Assembly: GCA_903875455.1 (NCBI GenBank) | Contig: CAIQWF010000215.1 | Coordinates: forward strand, 1 to 44,454 | Direction of reading: 5' to 3' | Source of the DNA: an uncultured Pseudomonadota bacterium | Lineage (GTDB): Bacteria > Pseudomonadota > Gammaproteobacteria > Methylococcales > Methylomonadaceae | Length of the DNA: 44,454 nucleotides | Part shown: in pieces, positions 28,497-39,035 of the stretch | How positions within the stretch are numbered: position 1 is the stretch's first letter | How the letters are laid out: the number at the start of each line of letters is the position of its first letter | Notes under the pieces: model-generated | Database searches by the model: none | What the model was told of the DNA's origin: nothing | The model's input: the letters and a program-made list of their open reading frames with translations, nothing else | Made by a program: the position numbers and the translations under genes

Positions 28497-30737
28497 ATGC
28501 AGCAGGACACCTCTACCGTACGATTGTTAAGCTATCGGGAACTGCTTTTGACTTTGCAACGCTTATGCAAGGAAAAAAGAACAGGGTCTATGTTTATTAA
28601 CGATGGCTCTGAACATTCAGCCAAGTTAGTGCTTGAGCAAGGTCTTATTGTTGATGTTACTTTCAAGGGACAAAGTGGTGAGGCAGCACTTGCCTTAATC
28701 AAGGAAATAAAACAGGGCAAAGCTTCTTTTTCAAGTCGGCTAGGACAAACAGCCAGCACAGAATCAAAAATAGGCTTATCAACCGCCGCGATTTTTCAGA
28801 TACTGGCGAGTGCAGTACAGGCTGGCACTACTTCTTCTCCACATATTGATTCGTCACATCCTTCTTCAGAACAACCAAACACAGCACAATCTGTTTCCGC
28901 TGGCATCAGTCAGTTTCAAAGCAATGCCACTTTGCAGATTGAAGTTCCGCACGATTATCAAGCTCCTGAAATTGTCCAGACCCCCGATTTTTCAAACGTT
29001 ACCGGGATGGTTGGGATTGAAGAGCAACTTGCTGCGGTGGTAGGGCCAGTTGCCAGAATCGTCTATCTGGATTACAACAAAAGTATTGTCAATGCCAATG
29101 ACACTAAAGAACTAAATACAGTGGTAGAAAAAATTGCCAAAAACACCTTGACCGCAGAACAGCAGCAGTTGTTCAAGCAAGGGATTCAGGCTTTTATAAG
29201 ACAATACAATTTAAAAGGGGCGGAAGCGATTTTGTTCGCCCTGAAAGGTTCGTTGAAAAAAATAAGGTTAAATCCCTCCTGTCTGGCGCTGTTTATTACC
29301 AAACATGCCGGGCATGGTGACCTTGGAATTGCGTTGTTAAGCAAACTGGCAGTGCAGCTTGAGCAGGCAGGCAATGTTGGCAATTCTGTTGCCTTGCTTG
29401 ATGTGTTGCGGTTGCTGGAAAAGTCGGATAAAACCGGTTTGCTGGAAGTGCGGGAAAAAGAAAAGGTCGGCGGATTTTATTTTGACAAAGGCGTGCTGGC
29501 AAATTCCGTACAATGCAACATGAATGGCAAGATCGTTGCCATGGAAATGATGCAGTGGACACCGGATTACATGGTGTTCAGGGCTGTTCCTCAAAAAGGC
29601 GTGTCACGCCAGATTCACCAGACCGTTGATGTTTTGGCGAAAGAAGTTGAAAAATTCCAGGAAGGGCAGGCTCCAAAGCCGCAAAAGCCGCAACTCAGTA
29701 AAGCGGATGAAATTGTGATGATTGCCAAAGCCATTCATCTTGCCGAAAGCTATGATCCTGGCAGTGCCGAGCAATTGCTTTGCCAGATTTTGATGAGCTA
29801 CGAAGATAATTTTAAAGGCTGGTTTTGGTTATCGCGGGTTTTGACCAACATGACCGCCATAGAAGTTGCTTTAAAAAAAGCCGCACACCTTAATCCCAGA
29901 AGTCTTGACTTATCTGAGGATATAAAGAAATTTACCCTGGCGCGGAAGGCCATAAACAGCGACTTTGTATTGCGTTGTCCATTTTGCTGGACTCCTGTCA
30001 ATGAACACGATGTGGAATGTTTCTACTGCAAATCGCATTTTTTTATTACGCCTGATTTTTTCAAACTGATCGGCAAAGCCAAAACAGAAATACTGGATAA
30101 AGCCATTGAGCGATTTTCCAATGCTCTGCAACAGGAGCAAGGGGCAAATCCAAATATCTACTTACGTTTTTATTTGGCAATGGCTTACCTCAACCGTAAA
30201 TATTATCAGGAAGGCTCAGACCAGTTCAGTGAAATAAGTCGGCTAAACACTGAAAACAACGCCTTGCTAATGCAGTACCGGATTCTGAAAGATTATATGA
30301 ATTCGATTGGCATGGCAGCGACCACAGTTGAGCATCTGGATATTCCGACCACCGCCCATGCCGCTGCCAACCAGCAAAAAATCCTGATTGTTGAAGACAG
30401 CATGGTGACCCGCAAAGTAATTGCCAGAACCTTGATGGCGAGCGGTTATGGAGTGTTTGAAGCGAAAAATGCCCATGAGGCATTGACTGATCTGGAAGAG
30501 AGAAATCCTGATTTAATCCTGCTTGACATCATCCTGCCGGGCAAGGACGGCTACGAAATTCTGGCGGAAATCAGAAAAAAACCGATGTTCGAGAAATTAC
30601 CGGTCGTTATGTTAACCTCGCGCGATAGCCTGTTTGACAAACTGAAAGGGAGAGTGTCTGATGCCAATGAATATCTGACCAAGCCTTTCCAGCCAGACCA
30701 ATTGTTAATGATTGTGCGCAAATACCTAAATAAATAA
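28497..30737 (+). CDS. DUF4388 protein with zinc ribbon and C-terminal receiver domain
   Basis: ATG at 28497 follows a GGGGAG site; an earlier TTG frame from 28428 is not supported. The 746-residue protein has an N-terminal DUF4388-like (PATAN-type) region (about 8-85, LQRLCKEKRTGSMFIN), a second such region (about 310-395, LLEVREKEKVGGFYFDKG), a helical repeat region, a zinc-ribbon-like C-P-F-C...C-F-Y-C (Cys494-Cys497 and about 17 further on), and a receiver domain from about residue 628 with phosphoacceptor Asp677. It is the first gene of the chemosensory operon; CheB-like starts 2 bp after its stop. It probably takes phosphate from CheA as a multi-domain output or scaffold. The exact role is not known. 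Confidence 0.8.
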   Translation: MQQDTSTVRLLSYRELLLTLQRLCKEKRTGSMFINDGSEHSAKLVLEQGLIVDVTFKGQSGEAALALIKEIKQGKASFSSRLGQTASTESKIGLSTAAIFQILASAVQAGTTSSPHIDSSHPSSEQPNTAQSVSAGISQFQSNATLQIEVPHDYQAPEIVQTPDFSNVTGMVGIEEQLAAVVGPVARIVYLDYNKSIVNANDTKELNTVVEKIAKNTLTAEQQQLFKQGIQAFIRQYNLKGAEAILFALKGSLKKIRLNPSCLALFITKHAGHGDLGIALLSKLAVQLEQAGNVGNSVALLDVLRLLEKSDKTGLLEVREKEKVGGFYFDKGVLANSVQCNMNGKIVAMEMMQWTPDYMVFRAVPQKGVSRQIHQTVDVLAKEVEKFQEGQAPKPQKPQLSKADEIVMIAKAIHLAESYDPGSAEQLLCQILMSYEDNFKGWFWLSRVLTNMTAIEVALKKAAHLNPRSLDLSEDIKKFTLARKAINSDFVLRCPFCWTPVNEHDVECFYCKSHFFITPDFFKLIGKAKTEILDKAIERFSNALQQEQGANPNIYLRFYLAMAYLNRKYYQEGSDQFSEISRLNTENNALLMQYRILKDYMNSIGMAATTVEHLDIPTTAHAAANQQKILIVEDSMVTRKVIARTLMASGYGVFEAKNAHEALTDLEERNPDLILLDIILPGKDGYEILAEIRKKPMFEKLPVVMLTSRDSLFDKLKGRVSDANEYLTKPFQPDQLLMIVRKYLNK

Positions 30738-30739
30738 TC

Positions 30740-31798
30740 ATGGCAAAAGCAGCTTATAAAATTTTAGTTGTTGACGATTCCAGCCTGATCCGGCAAGCGA
30801 TTGTTGACATCATCAACAGCAGTGATGATTTAGAAGTAATAGGTCAAGCTGCCAGTGGCACTGAAGCCTTGGCTCTGATTCCACAGCTTAAACCGGACTT
30901 GGTGACACTGGATATTATCATGCCGGGCATGAACGGTTTGACCACGCTGAAACACATCATGATTTTCCATCCGGTGCCGGTTGTGATGCTAAGCTCACTG
31001 GCACAGGAAGGTGCCGACATTACTTTTGACGCTTTACGCTATGGCGCTATTGATTTTATCGCCAAGCCGTCTAAACTGGATGATGAGACTTTAAAAAAAC
31101 AGACTGCGCAGATTATTCAAAAAATCCGCCTGGCCGCAAGGGTTAAGGTAAGTGTTATTCAATACATCCGGGTTAAACCCAAAACGCACCCGGAACCTGT
31201 GCTGCCGCACAACAAGAGCTGCAAGCACATTGTGGCAATGGGTGTAGCTGAAGGTGGATACGGAACGCTGTTAAAAATCCTGTTGCGGCTAAATCCTTAT
31301 CCGACAACAACTTATATGGTGATTTTTTATGAAACATCAAATCATGTTAATGGGTTCATTCATTACCTGAATCAGTACACGGCGGTTAAGGTCGAAAGGC
31401 CGCAAAATAATACCTTGCTAGAAGCAGGGGTTTGTTATATAAGTTCTGGTGAAGAATATGTGACCGTCCATGGGCAACCGGGCGAGCTGGTTTCTTATGT
31501 CAGCCCGGCACCATTTTCTTCCAGACGCGGGACCATTGATATGCTGATGTTTTCAGTGGCAGAAACGGTGGGAAGACATTCGCTGGGTGTGGTTTTGTCC
31601 GGGGATGGTACAGATGGTTCGGAGGGGTTGGAAGAGATTGTGCGGGTCGGTGGCGGAGCGATTATTCAAGCACCGGTCAGTTGTCTTTACAAAAGCATGG
31701 CGTTATCAGCTTTAGATATGTGTGAAGCGGAAATAGTAGTGGCGGACACGGAAATAGCCGCAGAAATTAGTCGATTTTTACCAAAATTAAATTTTTAA
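30740..31798 (+). CDS. CheB-like response regulator with degenerate methylesterase site (1)
   Basis: The 352-residue protein has a receiver domain (phospho-Asp58, [11 protein letters not shown]) joined to a CheB methylesterase fold. Relative to the CheB triad Ser-His-Asp, the Ser motif G-x-S-T-G-G reads G-V-A-E-G-G (Ala170), the Q-H-M-P-x-G-F motif reads S-N-H-V-N-G-F (Asn201 in the His place, with a His one step later), and the Asp is kept (Asp292, LSGDGTDG). It is therefore probably not an active esterase, though the receiver looks intact. It follows the DUF4388 gene by 2 bp. It may act as a phosphate sink or structural partner in the array. Normal CheB proteins demethylate MCPs and need CheR, which is absent here. 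Confidence 0.83.
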   Translation: MAKAAYKILVVDDSSLIRQAIVDIINSSDDLEVIGQAASGTEALALIPQLKPDLVTLDIIMPGMNGLTTLKHIMIFHPVPVVMLSSLAQEGADITFDALRYGAIDFIAKPSKLDDETLKKQTAQIIQKIRLAARVKVSVIQYIRVKPKTHPEPVLPHNKSCKHIVAMGVAEGGYGTLLKILLRLNPYPTTTYMVIFYETSNHVNGFIHYLNQYTAVKVERPQNNTLLEAGVCYISSGEEYVTVHGQPGELVSYVSPAPFSSRRGTIDMLMFSVAETVGRHSLGVVLSGDGTDGSEGLEEIVRVGGGAIIQAPVSCLYKSMALSALDMCEAEIVVADTEIAAEISRFLPKLNF

Positions 31799-31832
31799 TA
31801 ATAAAAATGTTTATTCAAGCGGAGAATCCATA

Positions 31833-34800
31833 ATGATGACATGGTTCAATGACCTCCACCTAAGAGTCAAGCTTCTGGCTTTCTTCTTGATGGTAGGATT
31901 AATTCCTTTCATAAGCGGTAGCTCTATCGCTTATCTTACTTCTGACAGTGCGTTAAGAACTCAGATTATCGACCAGCTCACGGGTATTCGGGAAACCAAA
32001 AAGAAGCAGGTTGAAATCTATTTTGACGAACGGAAAGGCGACATGGCGGTACTGACCCAAACTGCACAAGCGTTTTGGCAACAAAGCTCCGCAGCATTGG
32101 AGGGTATTCAGGAGATGAAACGTGATCGGGTTGCCAACTACTATAGCCGGATATTCAAACTGGCGGCTGATACCAAGGTAAACCTGCGCTTTACCGAAGG
32201 GGTTGTCGCCTTTTCCCAAGCCGCTGCCGCTGGAATAAGCAGTCCGCAATATAAATCGGTAGTGGCGGCACGTGAAAAAGGTCTAAAGTCCATGAAAGAA
32301 AACTTCGCGGTTAGCGATGTTCTTTTGATTGATGCTGCAGGAACTGTAGTTTATAGCGTTAATAATGGCGGTGAAGTAGGGCAAAACCTCAAAACCGGCA
32401 GTTTGAAAGATTCGCCATTAGGCAGGGTTTTTGTCAGGGCACGTTCTGAAGTGGCGACAGAAGACTTTGGCATGTATGAACCCACCAAATCGCTAGAGTC
32501 CTTTGTTGCTACACCGTTATTTGATGTAGGCACGGGGGCTTATGTCGGTGTGGCTGCCTTTCAGGTGCGAATCGAGGAAATTAACAAAATTTTACAAGAC
32601 CGAACCGGTTATACTGCCGGTGGTGAGGCCTATCTGATTGCAAAAGATGCGGACGGCAAATTTACCTATCGTTCTGACCGGGTGGTTAAACAAGGTAAAC
32701 TCGGAGACGAAAGAGCTGCGATTGGTTATATTGAGGCTGCGATTGCCGGAAACTCAGGTCTTGAGTTTAAAGTCGGTTCCACCGGTAAATATGAGTTATC
32801 CCTGTACGACACAGTTAAATTGCCTGGCGGTTTAAATTGGGGGATCATCACCAGCGTACCGGTAGAAGAGATTATTTCCCCCAAAAGCCAAGGCGAAACA
32901 GAGGACTACTTTACCAAATATGTTAAGACTTATGGCTATTATGACTTGATGCTGATAGCTGAGGACGGTCAGGTGTTCTACACCGTGGCACATGAGGCCG
33001 ATTACAATACCAACGTTTTTACCGGCCAATACAAAAACACCGGTTTGGCTCGGGTAGCGAAAAAAGCTTTCGACAAACGTGGCTTTGTATTTGATGACTT
33101 TGACCGTTACGCAGCCTCTGATAATCAGGTCTCTGGATTTATTGCCGAACCGGTTATCGACAAAGGCAAAGCGTTATTTACGGTGGCCTTGCAGCTATCC
33201 CCTGCCGGTATTAACCGAATCATGCAAGAACGTACCGGATTGGGTGAAACCGGTGAATCTTATCTGGTCGGCCCTGATTATCTGATGCGTTCGGACTCGA
33301 TTCAGGATGCTAACCACAAATTACAGGCTTCGTTCGATAAACCTGAAACCGGTGCGGTAAAAACCGTTGCAACTGAAGAAGGTTTCCAAAAATCGGATGC
33401 GAAAGTCATGATGGGTTATACCGGTAAGGAAATTCTTGCTGCCTATACCCCTGTAAAAGTCTATGGCGACACCACCTGGGTTTTGATTGCCAAACTGAAC
33501 ACTGACGAAGCTTTCGCGCCGGTGACCAAATTTGCGCGGACTATGGGCGTAATGGGTAGCGTGGTACTGGTTGTGGTTATCATCATTGCGTTGTTGGTTG
33601 CGGCATCTATCGCCGGTCCGATTACCAGAATGGCGAACATTATTACCGAGATTGCGAACAACCGCGACTTGACCTTGACGGTTCCTGACGCGGGTAACGA
33701 CGAAATCGGGGTTATGTCTAAAGCGTTTAACAACATGATTTCGGTGATTCATAAAGCCTTCATCGTTGTAAACAATTCGGCGGTGAACGTTGCTGAAAGT
33801 GCGGAAAACGTGGCGAAACGGGCTGCTGGTAACAGAGAGCGGGCCGCGAACGAATTGGAACGAGCCAAAGAAGCGGTAACAGTTATCGGTGAAATGGGCG
33901 GCACGGCAGCTAAAGTAAACCAAGCTTCTGAAGGCCAAAAAGTGGCGGCGGAAGTTTCTGCCAAAACCGTTCAAGGTTTGTTGAAGTCGGTTCAGGAAGT
34001 ATCTGAAGCCGCGAAAATCCAAAACAAGGAAGCGAAAGAAACCATGACCAAAGTCGCCGAGATGGGCGCCACCGGTGCGAAGGTTGTGGCAACCGCGCGG
34101 GAACAAGGCGAGATGGTGGCAAAAGTATCTGCCTCTATTGCAGCGATTACCAGCGCGGTAGAAAGCATGAACAAGGCGGTTGCGCAAGCGACCCTGCACG
34201 GCAAGGCTTCCCTGTTAGCGGCGGAAGAAGGCAGACGCTCAGTAGCATCAACGGTAGAAGGGATGCAGGCAATTGCCGAATCTTCCGAGCAAATCTCTGA
34301 CATCATCGGGGTAATTACCGAAATCGCCGAACAAACCAACCTGCTGGCGTTAAACGCGGCGATTGAGGCGGCGAGAGCAGGGGCGCACGGTAAAGGTTTC
34401 GCGGTTGTTGCGGACGAGGTTGGTAAACTGGCGCAGCGTTCTTCTGAAGCGGCAAAAGAAATTACTCAGCTGATTAAAGACTCAAGCGCAAGGGTTGAGG
34501 ACGGATCAAAACTGACCGACGAATCGCAAAAATCGTTGATTAAAATCGACGAGGGTGGTCGAGTCAACATGCAGGCGATTGACGAAATTGAAAAAACTGC
34601 GGCTACTTTGGCATCCGGTACTGCACAAGTACAAAACCTGATGCGTGATCTGAACAGACTTGCCGAAGAAATCGCCGGAATGGCGGGTGAGCAAGGGGTG
34701 CGTAGGGCTGCTGCGGAAAACGCCTTGACCTTGTTGCTTGAAGAGTCTGAGCGTATTACCGAACTGGTAACAGAAGCCAACAAAGGTGCTGCGGACATCG

Positions 34801-35018
34801 GACAGGAAATGACTGGTATCGTGGCGCGTACTGACGAAATGAGTAAAATGACTGGCGAACAGGCAGTACGTTCCAGAAAAGTAACAGAAATTTCCAACGA
34901 ATCAGCGCAAGCGGCAGCACAAACTGTGGAAGGAGCGGGTGTGGTTGTGAGCATTACCAAAGGCTTGCAAGACTTGTCACAAGAACTGACTACCCAGGTA
35001 AAACAGTTCAAAATCTAG
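31833..35018 (+). CDS. methyl-accepting chemotaxis protein with large double-Cache sensory region
   Basis: The 1061-residue receptor starts with ATG at 31833 (GGAG upstream) and a transmembrane helix (about 11-33). A periplasmic region of about 530 residues has two similar Cache-like modules (about 40-345 and 355-560), each with a K-N-T-G-L- or R-T-G-x-T-G-E-type segment. A second transmembrane helix (about 572-597), HAMP (about 598-650) and a signalling domain with the conserved hairpin [32 protein letters not shown] follow. It has no C-terminal CheR-tethering pentapeptide; it ends VKQFKI. It is encoded with CheW, CheY and CheA, the only receptor in the operon, so it is probably the dedicated sensor. 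Ligand unknown. Confidence 0.93.
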   Translation: MMTWFNDLHLRVKLLAFFLMVGLIPFISGSSIAYLTSDSALRTQIIDQLTGIRETKKKQVEIYFDERKGDMAVLTQTAQAFWQQSSAALEGIQEMKRDRVANYYSRIFKLAADTKVNLRFTEGVVAFSQAAAAGISSPQYKSVVAAREKGLKSMKENFAVSDVLLIDAAGTVVYSVNNGGEVGQNLKTGSLKDSPLGRVFVRARSEVATEDFGMYEPTKSLESFVATPLFDVGTGAYVGVAAFQVRIEEINKILQDRTGYTAGGEAYLIAKDADGKFTYRSDRVVKQGKLGDERAAIGYIEAAIAGNSGLEFKVGSTGKYELSLYDTVKLPGGLNWGIITSVPVEEIISPKSQGETEDYFTKYVKTYGYYDLMLIAEDGQVFYTVAHEADYNTNVFTGQYKNTGLARVAKKAFDKRGFVFDDFDRYAASDNQVSGFIAEPVIDKGKALFTVALQLSPAGINRIMQERTGLGETGESYLVGPDYLMRSDSIQDANHKLQASFDKPETGAVKTVATEEGFQKSDAKVMMGYTGKEILAAYTPVKVYGDTTWVLIAKLNTDEAFAPVTKFARTMGVMGSVVLVVVIIIALLVAASIAGPITRMANIITEIANNRDLTLTVPDAGNDEIGVMSKAFNNMISVIHKAFIVVNNSAVNVAESAENVAKRAAGNRERAANELERAKEAVTVIGEMGGTAAKVNQASEGQKVAAEVSAKTVQGLLKSVQEVSEAAKIQNKEAKETMTKVAEMGATGAKVVATAREQGEMVAKVSASIAAITSAVESMNKAVAQATLHGKASLLAAEEGRRSVASTVEGMQAIAESSEQISDIIGVITEIAEQTNLLALNAAIEAARAGAHGKGFAVVADEVGKLAQRSSEAAKEITQLIKDSSARVEDGSKLTDESQKSLIKIDEGGRVNMQAIDEIEKTAATLASGTAQVQNLMRDLNRLAEEIAGMAGEQGVRRAAAENALTLLLEESERITELVTEANKGAADIGQEMTGIVARTDEMSKMTGEQAVRSRKVTEISNESAQAAAQTVEGAGVVVSITKGLQDLSQELTTQVKQFKI

Positions 35019-35036
35019 TCTACGGGAGTATTTGTT

Positions 35037-35567
35037 GTGGCTGATAAATATACGGCAAGGGTTGACTCGGATAAAGAGCAACTCATTCAACTGGTGGGCT
35101 TTAAGATAGGAAAAGAAATTTTCGGTGTGGATATCTTGATGGTTCAGGAGATTATTCGTTCCGCACCGATTACTTATGTTCCTAATTCGCCTGAGTTTGT
35201 AGAGGGTGTAATTAATTTGCGTGGCAGCATCATTCCGGTGATTGATTTACGCAAAAGGCTCAATCTGCATGGCGCAGGCTATGCAAAGGAGAAAGACTGG
35301 ATTTTGATTCTGGATATTGCCGGAAGAGTCACAGGGTTTATTGTTGATTCGGTTACTGAGGTAATTAAAGTCGAGGAAAGTAGTATTGATCCGCCGCCCG
35401 ATATTCTGGTGGCGGGGCTGCATAGCCAGTATATTCGGGGGGTTTGCGAGATTGATGAGAACCTGCTGATTCTTCTTGATTTTAACCGTATTTTATTAGT
35501 TGATGAAGTCAGAAAACTGAAAAGTGTTGCTCTTACCCAAGAAGTAAATGATGCTGGCGAACAATAA
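35037..35567 (+). CDS. cheW: CheW coupling protein
   Basis: GTG at 35037 after GGGAG gives a 176-residue CheW-fold protein: LVGFKIGKEIFGVDILMVQE, VEGVINLRGSIIPVIDLRKR and I-L-D-I-A-G-R-V-T-G-F-I-V-D are the standard CheW segments. It links the receptor to CheA. The extra 15 residues or so at the N-terminus and the short C-terminal tail are unremarkable. It lies 18 bp after the receptor gene and 27 bp before cheY. Confidence 0.93.
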   Translation: MADKYTARVDSDKEQLIQLVGFKIGKEIFGVDILMVQEIIRSAPITYVPNSPEFVEGVINLRGSIIPVIDLRKRLNLHGAGYAKEKDWILILDIAGRVTGFIVDSVTEVIKVEESSIDPPPDILVAGLHSQYIRGVCEIDENLLILLDFNRILLVDEVRKLKSVALTQEVNDAGEQ

Positions 35568-35594
35568 GTCAGGAGTTGGAAAAGTGGTGAATTT

Positions 35595-35948
35595 ATGAGT
35601 AAACGTATTTTGATCGTTGATGATTCTTCAATGATGAGAAAGATGCTGACAAAAGTCTTAACAGCGAAAGGAGGGCACACCATTGTGGGTGAGGCCAGAA
35701 ATGGAGTTGAAGCTTTGGAGTTGTATAAAACACTCAAACCGGACTTGATAACCATGGATATTACCATGGGGGAAATGGACGGTTTGAGTGCTGCCAAGCT
35801 GATATTAGATTATGACAGCGATGCTCATATCCTTTTTCTCTCTAACCTGGATAAAGAAAAATACGGCGATGATGTAGAAAATATTGGTGCAATTGGCTTT
35901 GTTAACAAGCACAAGGCACAAGATATTATTGATGTTATCAATGAGTGA
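35595..35948 (+). CDS. single-domain response regulator, CheY-like
   Basis: The 117-residue receiver has the acidic pair Asp9-Asp10, phosphoacceptor Asp55 (LITMDITMGEMDG) and Lys105 in F-V-N-K-H-K, where the usual Lys-Pro is Lys-His. The switch Ser is in FLSNLD. It should be phosphorylated by the CheA encoded 15 bp downstream. Its output is unknown: it need not bind a flagellar motor, since no flagellar genes are in the window. Confidence 0.9.
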   Translation: MSKRILIVDDSSMMRKMLTKVLTAKGGHTIVGEARNGVEALELYKTLKPDLITMDITMGEMDGLSAAKLILDYDSDAHILFLSNLDKEKYGDDVENIGAIGFVNKHKAQDIIDVINE

Positions 35949-35963
35949 TTTTAAGGACTGGTT

Positions 35964-38957
35964 ATGATTGATTTATCTCTACTTGAAGATTTTGTAACTG
36001 GAGCAGGGGAAAGCTTGGATGAAATGGAAAATGCCTTGCTTGAACTTGAAACAGATCCGAACAATAACGAGCTGCTTAATACTATCTTTAGGGCTATGCA
36101 CACCATTAAAGGTGCTGCACAGTTTGTAGGACTGGATAAGGTATCGGCTTTAAGCCATGTTTTGGAAGATTTGCTCGATTTGCTCAGAAATGGACAAAAG
36201 CCGGTGACGCTGGAAATTGTTGATTTGCTGATCAAAACAAAAGATCGGATCAGTTTGTTAGTAGCAGATTTAGAACGAACCCAAACCGAAAAAACTGAGG
36301 TGGATGATTTAATTGCACAAATTAATGCTTACCTACAGCCCGGTGAAGAATCAATCATAGCCGCAACACCAGTAGCAGAAGAGCCTGAGATATCATCGTT
36401 TGAAGAAGAGGTAGCAGGTGGGGAAGATTTATCATCTTTTCTAACTGAAGAACAGATGGAAGAGGATATAGCTTCCTTTTTGTCTGAAGATAATGAGGCA
36501 TTGCCTGCTTTTACTCCTGAACAAATTCAGGATGAAGATTTATCATCCTTTTTAACTGAAGATAATTTGAGTGAGGATATAACATCCTTTCTGGATGAAG
36601 GGAATCAGGCTGGGGATTTATCTTCGTTTTTGACAGAAGAAGCCCCGCAGGAAGACAGTCTGGCGAGCTTTTTATCGGAAGAAAGTGAGCAGGAAACAAT
36701 CCCCAGGGGTGAGTCAGAGCAGGAAGAGATGTTTATCTTGCCTGATGAAGAATATGATCAGGAATTGTTTGGTATTTTTATTCAGCAGGTGCAAGAAAAG
36801 TTTTCGATATTGCAAAGTTGCATTCAACAGTTATCTTTTGCTGAAAACAAAACCGAACTGCTGAATACTGCAATAGATGCACTGGAAAGCCTTAAATTTT
36901 CCGCCAACTATATGGCTTATGAAAAATTGACCCGGTTCTATGGCAAATGGATAGATGATGCAATTGATGCCGAGGAGGGATTAGCTGAATCCAGTACTCA
37001 GGTATCGTTTGAGTTTATGAATGATTATATGCTGAAGTTGCAGGCTATTGTTCCGCAATTGCAAAACCTGGCTGCTGTTCAGCACACTGTACCTGAACTT
37101 GAATCTGCTTTATTGACCGAGTCTCTTGAAAAGCTGGTTGCCCCTGAAACTGCATCCAACATAGAGTCGGCTTTCATATCTGAAATCATCGAATCTCAAC
37201 CTGTTGTACTACCAGAGCCGGAACCGGAAAAACCGGTGGTGCAGGCCGTTGAAGAGCCGCCTGTTTCAGAAAGCAGCGAAATAAAACCAGGTGCAGACGA
37301 AGATGATCTGTTTAAAAGACTGAGTGGAGCATTGGATTTAACCATTGAACAGTCAATAACTTCAGAGCCTGTCAATGAATTGTTTGGGGCACTACTCGCC
37401 ACCAACAAGGAAGAACAGGCCAGAGCTAAAGCCGAAAAAGAACACCAGTTAAAGCTTGAAGTTAAGTCTTTGGAGCAGGCCAACAAAGAACCTTCACCTC
37501 AAATACTGGAAACGGCAGCAACCGAACAGGTAAAAACAGCACCGCCGCCCACAGAAACTATCAAACCTGCTGAAGCTGCAAAACCGAAACCAATCACAGC
37601 CACTGTGGCGGAAAAAAGCGATACCGCCGCTAAAAAAGCCAAAACAGAATCTAGCGCAGATAAAACATTCAAAAAAAGCATTCGTGTTGATGCCGATAAA
37701 ATTGATTCATTAATGAACCAGGTGGGTGAGCTGATTGTAGATAGGGCTTATTTCTTTCAGTTGGCCAGTGAAATTAATGAATTGCAGCAGTATCTGAAAA
37801 CAGTTACCGGACTGGGACAAAAAGACCTTAAACCGGTAAGAACTTTTGCTTATCGTTTTAGTGAAGCCGTCATTTCTTTGGGTCGAACTTCTAACGAACT
37901 GCAAGAGGGGGTAATGAAAGTCAGAATGCTCCCTATTGCGCAGATTTTTAACCGTTATCCACGTTTGGTGCATGATTTGGCGCATACCAACGGTAAAAAG
38001 GTGCAGCTGGAAATTCGAGGGGAAGAGACAGAGCTCGACAAAATGATTATCGAGGAAATTTCTGATCCGTTGATTCACATGATTAGAAATGCAATTGGCC
38101 ATGGCATTGAAGCTCCTGAAGTACGGAAAAAAGAAGGTAAGCCGGAAACAGGAACCTTGATTTTGGAAGCCTACCATGAGAGCAATCATATTGTCATCGA
38201 AGTGAGTGACGATGGCAGAGGGATTGATACAGACAGGATAAAAGCCAAAGCTGAAGAAATGAATCTTTTCAGCAAAGAGGAATTGAACCGGATGTCAAAA
38301 GATGATTTGACTCGTTTTATAATGATGCCGGGATTTTCTACCGCTAGGGAAATAAACAGCACATCAGGACGTGGTGTGGGCATGGATGTGGTAAAAAAGA
38401 ATATCGAAAAATTGAATGGCACTATTGAGGTAGAGTCAAAGCTGGGGGTCGAAACGAAAATCAGGTTAAAAATTCCTCTGACTTTGGCAATTATTCAGGC
38501 ATTGCTGATTCGGGTTGGTGAAGATTCATTTACCATTCCTTTAGCAAACGTCGAAGAAACATTGCGGGTTTCTGAATCTGAAATTTCCATCATGGAAGAA
38601 ACGGAAGTGATGTATTTACGTGGTAAAACCTTACCGATTTTCCGCCTTGCCACGTTGTTTGGACTTAAATCCAGCCAAAAAGACAGCGAAACTGATTTCT
38701 TTGTAGTGGTGGTCAACACCGGAAATCAAAGAATTGGTTTAATGGTTGATGCGTTGCTTGGTCAAGAAGAAGTGGTAATTAAACCTTTGGCTGATTATCT
38801 GCATGAGCAAAATTGTTTCTCCGGTGCAACCATTATCGGTGATGGCCGTATCTCCTTGATTCTTGATGTTTATGAATTAATTAATATGACCACAGATAAA
38901 CAAATTAAAAAACATCATGAGCAAGAAAAGAAATCACTGGCATCACTGGCAGAATAA
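35964..38957 (+). CDS. cheA: CheA histidine kinase with acidic repeat linker and a second, His-less HPt-like region
   Basis: The 997-residue protein begins with an HPt domain (His46 in MHTIKGAAQ). Residues 155-237 carry six copies of D-[LI]-x-S-F-L-[TSD]-E, in a linker rich in Glu and Asp. Residues about 260-350 resemble a second HPt, but its His is Glu308 (L-E-S-L-K-F-S-A). A long Pro/Ala/Lys linker precedes the dimerisation domain (about 570-640), the ATPase N-box region MIRNAIGHGIE, DDGRGID, G-F-S-T-A and GRGVGMDVV, then a CheW-like C-terminus. The kinase motifs are intact, so it should phosphorylate the neighbouring receivers. It starts 15 bp after cheY. Normal CheA has 650-700 residues; the extra length is the linker, repeats and pseudo-HPt. 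Confidence 0.93.
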   Translation: MIDLSLLEDFVTGAGESLDEMENALLELETDPNNNELLNTIFRAMHTIKGAAQFVGLDKVSALSHVLEDLLDLLRNGQKPVTLEIVDLLIKTKDRISLLVADLERTQTEKTEVDDLIAQINAYLQPGEESIIAATPVAEEPEISSFEEEVAGGEDLSSFLTEEQMEEDIASFLSEDNEALPAFTPEQIQDEDLSSFLTEDNLSEDITSFLDEGNQAGDLSSFLTEEAPQEDSLASFLSEESEQETIPRGESEQEEMFILPDEEYDQELFGIFIQQVQEKFSILQSCIQQLSFAENKTELLNTAIDALESLKFSANYMAYEKLTRFYGKWIDDAIDAEEGLAESSTQVSFEFMNDYMLKLQAIVPQLQNLAAVQHTVPELESALLTESLEKLVAPETASNIESAFISEIIESQPVVLPEPEPEKPVVQAVEEPPVSESSEIKPGADEDDLFKRLSGALDLTIEQSITSEPVNELFGALLATNKEEQARAKAEKEHQLKLEVKSLEQANKEPSPQILETAATEQVKTAPPPTETIKPAEAAKPKPITATVAEKSDTAAKKAKTESSADKTFKKSIRVDADKIDSLMNQVGELIVDRAYFFQLASEINELQQYLKTVTGLGQKDLKPVRTFAYRFSEAVISLGRTSNELQEGVMKVRMLPIAQIFNRYPRLVHDLAHTNGKKVQLEIRGEETELDKMIIEEISDPLIHMIRNAIGHGIEAPEVRKKEGKPETGTLILEAYHESNHIVIEVSDDGRGIDTDRIKAKAEEMNLFSKEELNRMSKDDLTRFIMMPGFSTAREINSTSGRGVGMDVVKKNIEKLNGTIEVESKLGVETKIRLKIPLTLAIIQALLIRVGEDSFTIPLANVEETLRVSESEISIMEETEVMYLRGKTLPIFRLATLFGLKSSQKDSETDFFVVVVNTGNQRIGLMVDALLGQEEVVIKPLADYLHEQNCFSGATIIGDGRISLILDVYELINMTTDKQIKKHHEQEKKSLASLAE
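36426..36676 (+). repeat. coding repeats for the D-x-x-S-F-L motifs in CheA
   Basis: Six copies of an eight-residue motif, D-[LI]-[ST]-S-F-L-[TS]-E and close variants, are encoded by degenerate nucleotide repeats in which gattta(t/g)catc(t/c)tt recurs. They fall at CheA residues 155, 168, 192, 205, 218 and 231. Spacing is irregular (13-24 residues). Confidence 0.75.
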
Positions 38958-39035
38958 ATCTGTAGAGTTTGATTTTATCGTGTTCAGAAAAAGCGTGTTA
39001 GATATTTTGTGACACTTCTGATTTGAGAGGCAACT

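Noticed and set aside
33321-34199. Long minus-strand frame of 292 codons opposite the MCP gene
   Set aside because: It is rich in Arg, His and Asn from reverse translation of the coiled-coil signalling domain, with no domain match; a shadow of the receptor.
35595-35948. Possible inactive CheY because the usual Lys-Pro reads Lys-His
   Set aside because: The acidic pocket, phospho-Asp, switch Ser and Lys are all present, so the receiver is probably functional.
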